From an uncultured Bacteroides sp. (GTDB taxonomy: Bacteria; Bacteroidota; Bacteroidia; Bacteroidales; Bacteroidaceae): 64,000 nt of DNA. The notes beneath the pieces were generated by a model. The model was given only the letters and a program-made list of their open reading frames with translations, had not been told where the DNA came from and ran no database searches. The DNA lies in the NCBI GenBank assembly GCA_937890825.1, contig CALADS010000074.1, positions 1-64,000 of the forward strand. The letters run 5' to 3'. The translations under genes were made by a program, and so were the position numbers. Each line of letters begins with the position of its first letter. Position 1 is the first letter of the stretch. Of the stretch, positions 16,439 to 24,699 are shown one piece after another.

Positions 16439-18100
16439 TCATTTAATATTCGGTTCTTCCAAACCTAATCCCTTCTTCTTGTCAACAGCTTTCAGAACAA
16501 AACCCAAAATCAAGGCTGCTACACCCAAACAAGCTAGCATCACCAACGGTGCTGTATAATCATAAGAAACGGCCGCCTGCTCAGGAGTGATAATTCCATT
16601 TTTCAAGTCTTCCACTAATTGCGGATTGGTATTGTCGAGCACCTTTCCAATCAACATCGGGAAAAGCCACAAGCCGATATTCTGAATCCAGAAAATCAAT
16701 GCATATGCACTACCAATAATCTTGGCATCTACCAATTTAGGCACACTGGGCCACAAGGAAGCAGGCACCAATGAGAAACTGGCTCCCAATACCAAAATGG
16801 TAATATAAGCTATCAGAATGCCTCCCACAGCATTATCCTTAAATGCTGGAAGCACAAAGGCAAAGGTAAGATGACAAAGAATTAGCAATATGGAACCTAA
16901 AATAAGCATACTGGCAGCCTTACCCTTATGATCGACATAATTCCCTAAGATAGGAGTAATACCAACTGCCAACAGAGGAAATACAGCAAACACTGTTTCG
17001 GCACTTTGACGCATGTAACCCATGTAACAGAAAGTAACAAGCGATACCACAGCCAAGCCTAACAGACCATACTTCATACTTTTCTGCTTGGAAAAATTAC
17101 TGGCAAAAGAAGCAGCAGCTACTACCAACATAATGCAGTACTGAATAATAGTAACAGTATTGGTAGCCCAAAATGAGCCTGCCGGAACTTCTGTAAATTC
17201 CAAGTTGCACTGCAGCATGTTGACTGCATATTTCTGAAAGGGGAAAATAGCAGAATAATAGAGTACACAAAGAAGAGCTACCAACCAAAATCCTCCACTG
17301 GTAAGAATAGAGCCAAGGTCACTTATCTTAAAAGGATCATCTTTCTCTTCAGCCTCACCCGTCTGTTCATCAAGTTTCTTATCCATGAAGAAATAAACAA
17401 TGAACATCATAAGCGCAATCATAAGCAAAATAACACCGAAAGCTACAGAACGAGACACATCAATATCGCCTCCCCACTTGGCAAACATCGGAGAGAAAAT
17501 CATACAGGTAGCTACCCCCAAACGAGCCAACGCCATTTCAGAGCCCATAGCCAGTGCCATTTCACGGCCTTTAAACCACTTCACAATACCACGCGAAACC
17601 ATGATTCCTGCCATTTCCACACCGCAACCAAAAATCATAAAGCCCACTGCGGCAAACTTGGCTGAGGCAGGCATTCCTAGGTAAAAAGGAGAAATACCCA
17701 ACTCATCGAATCCGGGAATATAATTCAGATGATTAGTAAACCAAGTTGCCAATCCACTTCCTTGAAAACTCTCCGTCACAGCATACCAATTTATAGTAGC
17801 ACCTACCAACATCACAACACCCGAAAGAATGGCTGTGAAACGTACGCCCATCTTATCGAGAATAATGCCGGCAAAAATTAGGAAAAACACAAATACATTG
17901 AGAAAAGTCTCAGATCCCTGCATGGTGCCAAAAGCAGTAGAATCCCAACCTCGGGTAGACTGCATCAAGTCCTTAATAGGTGAAAGAATGTCCATAAAAA
18001 TATATGAACAAAACATAGCAAAAGCCAAAAACAGCAACACCATCCAACGAATGCCTGCTGAATCACGTAACGTCTGGTGAATCTTGTCAGTACTGGTCAT
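16439..18100 (-). CDS. MFS transporter
   Basis: A 553-residue inner-membrane carrier with about 12 hydrophobic helices; the loop motif LDKMGVRF after helix 2 and GNYVDHKGK in the second half are the two family repeats of the MFS signature. A charged insert (MDKKLDEQTGEAEEKDDPFK) lies between the halves, and VSYDYTAPLVMLACLG leads to the last helix. It resembles MFSD1-like bacterial members, some of which in animals carry dipeptides, but the substrate here is unknown. ATG at 18100 is chosen; a TTG at 18151 would run through the secG terminator. Confidence 0.8.
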   Translation of the reverse strand: MTSTDKIHQTLRDSAGIRWMVLLFLAFAMFCSYIFMDILSPIKDLMQSTRGWDSTAFGTMQGSETFLNVFVFFLIFAGIILDKMGVRFTAILSGVVMLVGATINWYAVTESFQGSGLATWFTNHLNYIPGFDELGISPFYLGMPASAKFAAVGFMIFGCGVEMAGIMVSRGIVKWFKGREMALAMGSEMALARLGVATCMIFSPMFAKWGGDIDVSRSVAFGVILLMIALMMFIVYFFMDKKLDEQTGEAEEKDDPFKISDLGSILTSGGFWLVALLCVLYYSAIFPFQKYAVNMLQCNLEFTEVPAGSFWATNTVTIIQYCIMLVVAAASFASNFSKQKSMKYGLLGLAVVSLVTFCYMGYMRQSAETVFAVFPLLAVGITPILGNYVDHKGKAASMLILGSILLILCHLTFAFVLPAFKDNAVGGILIAYITILVLGASFSLVPASLWPSVPKLVDAKIIGSAYALIFWIQNIGLWLFPMLIGKVLDNTNPQLVEDLKNGIITPEQAAVSYDYTAPLVMLACLGVAALILGFVLKAVDKKKGLGLEEPNIK

Positions 18101-18135
18101 TTCAAATATAATTATAAAGGTTAATATAAAACTAC

Positions 18136-18176
18136 AGGCGGGATTGCACAATACAATCGATCGTACAATCCCGCCT
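18136..18176 (-). terminator. terminator after secG
   Basis: AGGCGGGATTG (18136-18146) pairs with 18166-18176 across a 19-base loop; on the minus strand it is followed by a T-rich TAGTTTTAT. It ends the seven-gene secG operon. Confidence 0.75.
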
Positions 18177-18208
18177 ATATTGTATGCGGAATAGTTCCGG
18201 TAATTCTA

Positions 18209-18556
18209 TTATTTTGCAGAATCTGCAGCAGCTGGTTCGGCAACCGGAGCAGCTGTACCTACAGGCATAGTATAAGGATTAGTCTTTTCTTCTTGCTGTG
18301 CTTGTTCCTGAATTACACTTCCAGCTTTATCAGATGAAGGAATCGTATAAGCAGCTACGATACTGAATACCACCATCACAGCAGCCAAAGTCCACGTGGT
18401 CTTCTCTAGAAAATCTGTAGTTTTCCGAACACCCATGATTGCATTTGATGAAGAGAAACCTGAAGCCAAGCCTCCTCCTTTAGAATTTTGAATCAATACG
18501 ATGAAGCACATCAGCAAGGAGGCAATCACCATTAAGATAACTAATAGATAGTACAT
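18209..18556 (-). CDS. secG: protein translocase subunit SecG
   Basis: A 115-residue small membrane protein that assists SecYE/SecA in export. Two transmembrane helices are seen (MYYLLVILMVIASLLMCFIVLIQ and WTLAAVMVVFSIVAAYTIP), joined by the typical QNSKGGGLASGFSSSNAIMGVRK loop split here across residues 24-46. The Ala/Pro-rich acidic tail after residue 85 is longer than in E. coli but common in Bacteroidales. Last gene of the rlmN-to-secG operon, 4 bases after the TPR-like gene. Confidence 0.93.
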   Translation of the reverse strand: MYYLLVILMVIASLLMCFIVLIQNSKGGGLASGFSSSNAIMGVRKTTDFLEKTTWTLAAVMVVFSIVAAYTIPSSDKAGSVIQEQAQQEEKTNPYTMPVGTAAPVAEPAAADSAK

Positions 18557-18560
18557 TTTG

Positions 18561-19553
18561 TTATTTTGATTTAGCGTTAATAATCAATTTCTCCAAAAAT
18601 CGGATTTGGTCTGCAAAGTAAGCATTTTTTTTTGGATAATTCAAACTTAATTTTTTAATAATTTCAAGCGCCTTATCATATCGGTGCTGTTTTACATAAA
18701 TTTTAGCTAAAGTTTCGGTAAATGTCTCGTCTTCTGAGGGAGTTTCTTCAAATTCTCCTCTTTCCTCTTCCCCAGTCTCATCCTCGTGTTCTGCTAAGCA
18801 AACGGTCATTTCTGTATCACAGACGGCATCCGTTTCTGATACGGTTTCGGATTCGGATATTTCTTTAGCTGCCGAAATCTGTGCAGGCAAAGCAGCCCCT
18901 TCCGAAGAGTCCTGACACTCAACTGTAGGTGCCATACAGTCATGCTTCGTCTCTATCTGTTCAGCTGACTGCATATTTTTCTCTATAGAAGCGGCAACAG
19001 CCGATGCACCAACCACTTCTTCCAGCGAAAGCAATGGTTCATCTGCCCTACTTAAAAAACTGTCTATCAAATCCTGCCCACGCAAAAGCGGTGTTTCCTC
19101 AGTTACGGTGGAAGCAGCTGATTCTACTCCATCAGTTTGTGCCAATAAATAGGTAGTATAATCCATGGCGTAATCCAAATCTGTAGTCTGCGCCTGCTCA
19201 TCAGGAACAGTAGACAGAAAGGAGTCGATTAGATAGATTGTACGGTCTGTTACCGATTCGTCCATTGCTTGTCCGGTAACTGCAGCAGGCTGATGAGGAT
19301 GCAAATGGTAACGGGCACCTTCTATCTGATAAAACAACTGGCGTCTATCGGCCACATATAATACAGATTTTCTCAATTCCTCACCAAAAGTGGCATCGTG
19401 CAGCAAATATAAGTTTTTCAGATAAAGCAAGCGCAATGTCTGGAAATAGGGATAGCGGGCCAATAAGGTCCGCAATTCATAAAGAGACTCTTTATCTAAT
19501 GTCTCTGGATGCTGAATCCACTGTATAAGATGAGATGAAGTCATATGAATCAT
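18561..19553 (-). CDS. TPR-like protein of the lptE-secG operon
   Basis: A 330-residue protein without signal peptide. The N-terminal half is helical (LYELRTLLARYPYFQTLRLLYLKNLYLLHD), the middle is a long acidic low-complexity linker rich in Glu, Ser and Thr (about 150-270), and the end holds one tetratricopeptide-like helix pair (TLAKIYVKQHRYDKALEIIKKL near 282-303). Its ATG overlaps the lptE stop by one base (TAATG), so translation is probably coupled; an ATG at 19544 is an alternative. Such proteins occur in this position in other Bacteroidales. The role is unknown; the company suggests envelope assembly or protein scaffolding. Confidence 0.65.
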   Translation of the reverse strand: MIHMTSSHLIQWIQHPETLDKESLYELRTLLARYPYFQTLRLLYLKNLYLLHDATFGEELRKSVLYVADRRQLFYQIEGARYHLHPHQPAAVTGQAMDESVTDRTIYLIDSFLSTVPDEQAQTTDLDYAMDYTTYLLAQTDGVESAASTVTEETPLLRGQDLIDSFLSRADEPLLSLEEVVGASAVAASIEKNMQSAEQIETKHDCMAPTVECQDSSEGAALPAQISAAKEISESETVSETDAVCDTEMTVCLAEHEDETGEEERGEFEETPSEDETFTETLAKIYVKQHRYDKALEIIKKLSLNYPKKNAYFADQIRFLEKLIINAKSK

Positions 19554-20080
19554 TACCAGTTAGCTACCGTAGAGTTGAATATTTGTTCTGCGATATCTTT
19601 CACCATCAGTGTAATAAGTCCGTCTTGGACAGCTGTAAGCAGCTGAGAAGAATCATACGTTTGAAAAGCCGAGAATTGCTGGTCTGTAAAATCGTCTTTA
19701 TGATTCGTATTGTTAACATAAGACACCTTCACGGTCAGAGTCAGTTTCACTTTGGATGAAAAGCCACTGGCATCCACAGCCTCATTATATTGATTATAAC
19801 CCGTGATTTCTCCGCTGATTTCCAAATCTCCACCAGAATCCACCAAACGCAAACGGGTCTGTTGAATGAACATGTCTTTCAATTTTTGGTTAAACTCCAC
19901 AGCCAACGGACCATACACATATTCGGCATGATTCTCAAAATCAGTAATAGAAACAGTCTTCACTTTATTATAATCTATCGATGTGATAGGAGCCAATCCT
20001 ATCTTCATACTACAGGAGTAAATCAGCAATGCCAATAAAGCTAGCAGCATACCCCCTGAAAGTTTTTTAATCCAATCCAT
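19553..20080 (-). CDS. lptE: LptE-family LPS assembly lipoprotein
   Basis: A 175-residue lipoprotein with lipobox LIYSC (Cys23). The LptE-family fold is seen in VAVEFNQKL-like QKLKDMFIQQTRLRLVDSGGDLEISGEITGY, strands and helices of the plug protein that assists LptD in placing lipopolysaccharide in the outer leaflet. Its start overlaps the end of the sigma-54 activator by 14 bases, and its stop overlaps the next start. The symbol rests on family resemblance; the Bacteroidota version is diverged from E. coli LptE. Confidence 0.75.
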   Translation of the reverse strand: MDWIKKLSGGMLLALLALLIYSCSMKIGLAPITSIDYNKVKTVSITDFENHAEYVYGPLAVEFNQKLKDMFIQQTRLRLVDSGGDLEISGEITGYNQYNEAVDASGFSSKVKLTLTVKVSYVNNTNHKDDFTDQQFSAFQTYDSSQLLTAVQDGLITLMVKDIAEQIFNSTVANW

Positions 20081-21314
20081 ATTCTTTAATCTTTCTATAC
20101 AATGTACGTTCGGATATCTTCAAATCCTGTGCAGCAGCCTTCCGCTTACCGTGATGTTTCTCCAACGCTTTGCCTATCATCTCTTTTTCTATTTCATCCA
20201 ATGACATAGAGCCTTCTTCCACATATTCTGCCGTATCTTGTATATCATCATCCAATCGTGAGGTAGGACGGACTGAAGGATGCAGAATGGCAGGTATAGC
20301 GGTCGGTTGTACAGTCATCATGGAATGGTCGGCAGCATAATAAGAATCTGAAGGCACAGAGGAGGATGATTGTCCTCGCTCTGCCATGATGGTATGAACA
20401 AGTTTCTTTAATTCCGTTACATCCTTGCGTAAATCAAAAAGAACCTGATACAGAATTTCGCGCTCACTTTCAAAACTCTTATTCTCATGCCCGGTACACA
20501 AAGCAGGCAAGTGCTGTACCTGCTCCATTTCAGGCAAATAACTTTTCAAAAGAACAGCGTCAATCTCGCGATTGGTCTCTATAATAGAGATGCGTTCCGT
20601 TACATTCTTCAACTGACGAACATTACCTGGCCAAGAATAAGCCATCAATACCTGCTTGGCATCATCGGTAAGCTGTATTGCAGGCATCCGATACTTTTCT
20701 GCAAAGTCAGAAGCAAATTTTCGGAACAGTAATACTACGTCCTCACCCCGGTCACGCAACGGCGGCATCTGAATAGGAACCGTATTCAATCGATAATACA
20801 AGTCTTCACGGAATCTGCCTTCAGCAATGGCTTGCATCAATTTCACATTGGTTGCAGCCACAATACGCACGTTGGTTTTTTCTACTTTCGACGAACCTAC
20901 CTTGATGAACTCTCCACTTTCCAACACACGCAGTAACCTAGCTTGGGTAGACATGGGTAACTCTCCTACTTCATCTAAAAAAATTGTACCCCCATCGGCT
21001 TCGCCAAAGTACCCTTTGCGTTCACCTATTGCACCAGTAAACGCACCTTTTTCATGACCGAACAATTCGGAATCAATAGTACCTTCAGGAATGGCACCAC
21101 AGTTCACAGCAATATACTGACCATGCTTCCTACGACTATACTGATGAATAATCTGAGGAAAGCTTTCTTTACCTACACCACTTTCACCGGTTATCAACAC
21201 GGACAGATCGGTAGGAGCCACCTGAATGGCTGTATCAATAGCACGCATCAGTGTCTCGTTATTGCCGATTATACCGAAGCGCAACTTTACCTGCTGTATC
21301 TCCGCTCTCGTCAT
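20067..21314 (-). CDS. sigma-54-dependent transcriptional activator without receiver domain
   Basis: A 415-residue enhancer-binding protein. The AAA+ domain begins almost at once: Walker A GESGVGKE near 42-49, the sigma-54 contact loop GAFTGA near 91-96, Walker B GGTIFLDEVGEL near 108-119, then PLRDRGEDV and SWPGNVRQLKN. A poorly conserved linker (275-370) leads to a Fis-type helix-turn-helix, KHHGKRKAAAQDLKISERTLYRKIKEYGLD split over residues 385-415. No receiver or other sensor domain precedes the AAA+ part, so control must come from level, partner or linker. It starts 2 bases after pdxA and overlaps lptE, so it lies inside an envelope operon. Confidence 0.9.
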   Translation of the reverse strand: MTRAEIQQVKLRFGIIGNNETLMRAIDTAIQVAPTDLSVLITGESGVGKESFPQIIHQYSRRKHGQYIAVNCGAIPEGTIDSELFGHEKGAFTGAIGERKGYFGEADGGTIFLDEVGELPMSTQARLLRVLESGEFIKVGSSKVEKTNVRIVAATNVKLMQAIAEGRFREDLYYRLNTVPIQMPPLRDRGEDVVLLFRKFASDFAEKYRMPAIQLTDDAKQVLMAYSWPGNVRQLKNVTERISIIETNREIDAVLLKSYLPEMEQVQHLPALCTGHENKSFESEREILYQVLFDLRKDVTELKKLVHTIMAERGQSSSSVPSDSYYAADHSMMTVQPTAIPAILHPSVRPTSRLDDDIQDTAEYVEEGSMSLDEIEKEMIGKALEKHHGKRKAAAQDLKISERTLYRKIKEYGLD

Positions 21315-21316
21315 AA

Positions 21317-22414
21317 TTATAAATCTTCTTCCACACTATCCAATTTCAATTTATCACTATCGTCTCTTTTCTCATAATACTGTTTCCGCAACGGATTATG
21401 GCGAGCCGCTTTCTCGTGCTGGCGGTTACGGAATACATCGATGGCAACGTAAATGGCCTGACGGAAAGAATCTTCTGAGGCCAATCCCTTACCGGCAATA
21501 TCATAAGCGGTGCCATGCGCCGGAGAAGTACGCACCGCAGGAAGTCCGGCAGTAAAGTTTACACCTTCATCCATAGCTAATGCTTTAAACGGAGCCAAAC
21601 CTTGATCGTGATACATAGCCAGAATACCATCAAAATGTTGAAAATTTCCAGAGCCCATAAATCCGTCAGACGGAAACGGTCCAAAACAAAAGACACCCTT
21701 GGCTGTCATTTCTTGAATAGCAGGAATGATAATTTCTTCTTCTTCTTTACCTAACAGACCGCCATCACCAGCATGAGGATTCAAAGAAAGTACTGCGATA
21801 CGAGGAGCAGAGATACCAAAATCCTGCTTCAACGAGCGATTGAAGATAGTAAGTTTTTCCTCAATCAAATCCTTTGTCAACTCTGCAGCAATTTGCCCTA
21901 CGGGAATATGACCAGTAACCAAAGCTACTCTGAAATCATCCTTCATTAAAATCATCAGAGCCTTTTGTCCCTCACCCAATTTCTGCTCTATATATTCGGT
22001 GTGTCCGGGAAAAGTAAACTCTTCCGACTGAATGGTATGCTTGTTGATCGGAGCAGTCACAATCACATCTATCAAACCTGCCTTGTATTCTTCAATTGCT
22101 TTTTCCAAAGCTCCCAATGCAGCTTTTCCAGCTTCCGGATCTGCTTTTGAAAATTCCACCTTCACTTCATCATCTGTACAATTCACCACACTCAACTTGT
22201 TATCTACAGCTTCAGAAGCTGAATTAACAATGCTAAAATTAGCAGGTAAATCCATCGCCTTGCGATGATAAGTGGCCACTTTGGGCGAACCATATATAAT
22301 GGGTTTACACAACTCCAGCATCATGGGGTCAGAAAAAGTCTTTAGAATCACTTCATAACCCACACCGTTGATATCACCTTGTGTAATACCCACTCTAATT
22401 TTTCTATCTTCCAT
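21317..22414 (-). CDS. pdxA: 4-hydroxythreonine-4-phosphate dehydrogenase
   Basis: A 365-residue NAD-dependent enzyme of pyridoxal-5'-phosphate synthesis, acting before PdxJ. Family features: ITQGDINGVGYEVILK at the start, APINKHTIQ near 122-130, FPGHTEYIEQ near 135-145 with a metal-binding histidine, SLNPHAGDGGLLG near 213-225 and AMYHDQGLAPFKAL near 270-283. Length is slightly above E. coli PdxA (329), due to a basic C-terminal tail (RKQYYEKRDDSDKLKLDS). It stands 5 bases after the DUF4837 gene and 2 before the activator gene. Confidence 0.95.
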   Translation of the reverse strand: MEDRKIRVGITQGDINGVGYEVILKTFSDPMMLELCKPIIYGSPKVATYHRKAMDLPANFSIVNSASEAVDNKLSVVNCTDDEVKVEFSKADPEAGKAALGALEKAIEEYKAGLIDVIVTAPINKHTIQSEEFTFPGHTEYIEQKLGEGQKALMILMKDDFRVALVTGHIPVGQIAAELTKDLIEEKLTIFNRSLKQDFGISAPRIAVLSLNPHAGDGGLLGKEEEEIIIPAIQEMTAKGVFCFGPFPSDGFMGSGNFQHFDGILAMYHDQGLAPFKALAMDEGVNFTAGLPAVRTSPAHGTAYDIAGKGLASEDSFRQAIYVAIDVFRNRQHEKAARHNPLRKQYYEKRDDSDKLKLDSVEEDL

Positions 22415-22419
22415 ATTAA

Positions 22420-23475
22420 TTACTTATTGCTAGTAGAATCGTTACTGATCACAATATCCGGCATGGTAACTTCTACCTGCCGGCTGTTTGGCAATTTCAC
22501 AGTATAGAGCGAAGCTTCCATCTGGCGTACTAGATTGCGCTTCAACTTATCGGGTGAATAAACAAAAATTTCTGATACAATGATACGCTGATTAGCACGG
22601 TCTAATCTTACATGTGACACGAATGGACCGCCCATAAAATCACCCTTAACGCGCCATAATCCACGAGCTTCCAATGCATATTCTCCCTGTACTGTGATGG
22701 GCTTCACATCAGTCATCAGGGAATCGGTCATCATGTACATACCTTCACGCGCACCCGGTATATTAGCTTTCATCACAGAATCTCGTTTATGTACAAAATA
22801 TTCTTTTGTAAACGTATTCTTATCTGTATAAGGATAAGAATACATCACAAAGTTACAGTCGCCGGTAGCAGCATTGGTTCCAGCCCAAAAGAAATCTTCC
22901 CCCTGCTTTGTGGAAGCCAATTCGCCCGATACCCAAGCATTGCAATCGAACATACTCTGCAACTTGGTAGCTACATAATCATTATGCTTCTGCTCTAAGA
23001 CAGCAATCTGCCGGTTCATTTCAGCATGTGTAAAGTAATCTATAATAATCTGCTTATACCGAGTTACAAACGCTGCAAAACTATCTTCATCAGGAGCTTG
23101 GATAGTCAATATAGACTGAGGAGCTGCATAGACATTCTGTGCTGACTTGAACTTAGGCTGTGTATAGAGATTCTTGTTAATTTCTGCAATAATGATATTA
23201 CGCACCAGTTTCAACGTAGAATCATAATTGGCTGGCGAGGTATACATTATACGAAAAGAACGCTCAGACTGGGGCAAACCAGGTACATCAGAATCAAGCA
23301 CATCAAACAGAGCACGACCGGCCGGACGTTCCCATACATTTTGATCAATCACCACTAAAATTTCATAGGCTCTACCACTGGATGTAGGTGTAAATACACT
23401 CTTTCCATTACCGCCACAAGCAGTCATCAGCAAGGCGATGAGGAATAAACTCAGATAAGAAAGTTGCTTTTTCAT
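22420..23475 (-). CDS. DUF4837-family lipoprotein
   Basis: A 351-residue lipoprotein (lipobox LMTAC, Cys20, followed by GGNGK). The body has SGRAYEILVVIDQNVWERPAGRALFDVL split over residues 33-60 and RSFRIMYTSPANYDS, which I recognise as the DUF4837 family of Bacteroidota, function unknown. It is probably held in the periplasm or outer membrane. It is encoded between rlmN and pdxA in a tightly spaced operon. Confidence 0.75.
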   Translation of the reverse strand: MKKQLSYLSLFLIALLMTACGGNGKSVFTPTSSGRAYEILVVIDQNVWERPAGRALFDVLDSDVPGLPQSERSFRIMYTSPANYDSTLKLVRNIIIAEINKNLYTQPKFKSAQNVYAAPQSILTIQAPDEDSFAAFVTRYKQIIIDYFTHAEMNRQIAVLEQKHNDYVATKLQSMFDCNAWVSGELASTKQGEDFFWAGTNAATGDCNFVMYSYPYTDKNTFTKEYFVHKRDSVMKANIPGAREGMYMMTDSLMTDVKPITVQGEYALEARGLWRVKGDFMGGPFVSHVRLDRANQRIIVSEIFVYSPDKLKRNLVRQMEASLYTVKLPNSRQVEVTMPDIVISNDSTSNK

Positions 23476-23492
23476 AGGCTCTATGTTTTTAA

Positions 23493-24536
23493 TTATCTCA
23501 TATTTTCAATTTCTTCTTCCTGCTTGGCTGTAGACAGCATACCACATGCGGCAAAAATATCTTCTCCACGAGAAGCACGTATAGTAGTAAACAATCCATG
23601 TGATGTAAGATAATCACGCAATGTAATCATGGTTTCCATATCAGCCCCTTGCAAATCCACACCAGGAATTGCATGAAAACGGATCAGATTGATTCTACAA
23701 TCTACGCCACGTAATAGTTTTAGCAGTTCTTTGGCATATAATAAGGAATCATTTACTCCTTTAAACACAATGTACTCAAAGGAAAGGCGCCGCTGCTTAC
23801 TGAAATCATAATTACGCAATAGTTCCACAATCTCTACTATGGAAAAAGCTTTTTCTGCCGGCATCAGTTCCCTGCGTTGCTGAGGTACAGGTGAATGCAG
23901 GCTGATAGCCAAATGGCAATCACACTCTTCCACAAATCTGCGCAATCCTTTCCGCAGTCCCACAGAAGAAAGTGTCACACGCTTAGGACTCCACGCATAA
24001 CCATAAGAAGCCGTCATAATTTCAAGTGCTTTCAGCACTTCATCCAGATTATCTAAAGGTTCTCCCATTCCCATCATCACCACATTGGTTAGTCTATCGC
24101 ATTCTGGCAATGAATGTATCTGGTTTATAATCTGTCCGGCTGTAAGGTTGGCTGTAAACCCCTGCTTTCCTGTCATACAAAACTTGCAGTTCATCTTACA
24201 TCCCACCTGTGAAGATACACACAGAGTGGCACGATCGGCATCCGGAATAAAGACAGCCTCTACAAATTGCCCCTCTCCTACCCGATAGAGATATTTCACG
24301 GTGCCATCCACAGAGCGCATTTCATCTACCGGAGCTTCTGCTCCTACTTCATAGACTTCTTTCAAAAGTTCACGATGCTTAAGCGACAGATTGGTCATCT
24401 CGTCAATCGATCCAACCCGCTTCACATATAACCATGAAGCAATTTGTTTGGCGGCAAAAGCCGGCATTCCCATCAGCTTCACTACTTGCTGCAACTCCGA
24501 AAGAGTCAATCCCAATAGAGGTTTCTTCTGCATCAT
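23493..24536 (-). CDS. rlmN: 23S rRNA (adenine2503-C2)-methyltransferase
   Basis: A 347-residue radical-SAM enzyme that methylates A2503 of 23S rRNA (and A37 of some tRNAs). The radical-SAM cluster CKMNCKFC is at about 112-119, in the context TLCVSSQVGCKMNCKFCMTG. MMGMGEPLDN near 152-161 and SLHSP near 215 are typical, and the second catalytic cysteine is in FAACGMLST near the end. The N-terminal helical domain (LSELQQVVKLMGMPAFAAKQ) is the RlmN accessory domain. It is first in the seven-gene operon, with a TACCTTTG box at 24567-24574. Confidence 0.96.
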   Translation of the reverse strand: MMQKKPLLGLTLSELQQVVKLMGMPAFAAKQIASWLYVKRVGSIDEMTNLSLKHRELLKEVYEVGAEAPVDEMRSVDGTVKYLYRVGEGQFVEAVFIPDADRATLCVSSQVGCKMNCKFCMTGKQGFTANLTAGQIINQIHSLPECDRLTNVVMMGMGEPLDNLDEVLKALEIMTASYGYAWSPKRVTLSSVGLRKGLRRFVEECDCHLAISLHSPVPQQRRELMPAEKAFSIVEIVELLRNYDFSKQRRLSFEYIVFKGVNDSLLYAKELLKLLRGVDCRINLIRFHAIPGVDLQGADMETMITLRDYLTSHGLFTTIRASRGEDIFAACGMLSTAKQEEEIENMR

Positions 24537-24566
24537 CCTACAAACTTTAATAACTAGTTATCTTTG

Positions 24567-24574
24567 CAAAGGTA
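24567..24574 (-). promoter_or_regulatory. -7 box, rlmN operon
   Basis: TACCTTTG on the minus strand, 31 bases before the rlmN ATG. It is the likely start of the rlmN-secG transcript. The box overlaps a palindrome with TATCTTTG on the other strand. Confidence 0.5.
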
Positions 24575-24617
24575 GAAATAAAGTCAGTATATATCAATAG
24601 CTGAGAAATAAAAAAGA

Positions 24618-24692
24618 CGGATAACGCAAATCTTTCTTTCGATAAATTTGCGCTATCCGCCGGCTTATAAAGATACGGAATTGTCGTATCTT
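24618..24692 (-). terminator. terminator hairpins after the ppiD-like gene
   Basis: Two hairpins follow the ppiD-like gene on the minus strand: AAGATACG/CGTATCTT (24670-24677 with 24685-24692) and a 14-base stem with one mismatch (24618-24631 with 24646-24659) followed by T-rich sequence. They separate the coaX-ppiD and rlmN-secG operons. Confidence 0.7.
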
Positions 24693-24699
24693 CTATCTA

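Noticed and set aside
18101..18151. TTG-started extension of the MFS gene
   Set aside because: It would reach into the secG terminator; ATG 18100 gives a normal N-terminus.
24559..24574. Palindrome TATCTTTGCAAAGGTA read as a promoter on both strands
   Set aside because: Only the minus-strand box has a gene (rlmN) at the right distance; no gene follows on the plus strand.
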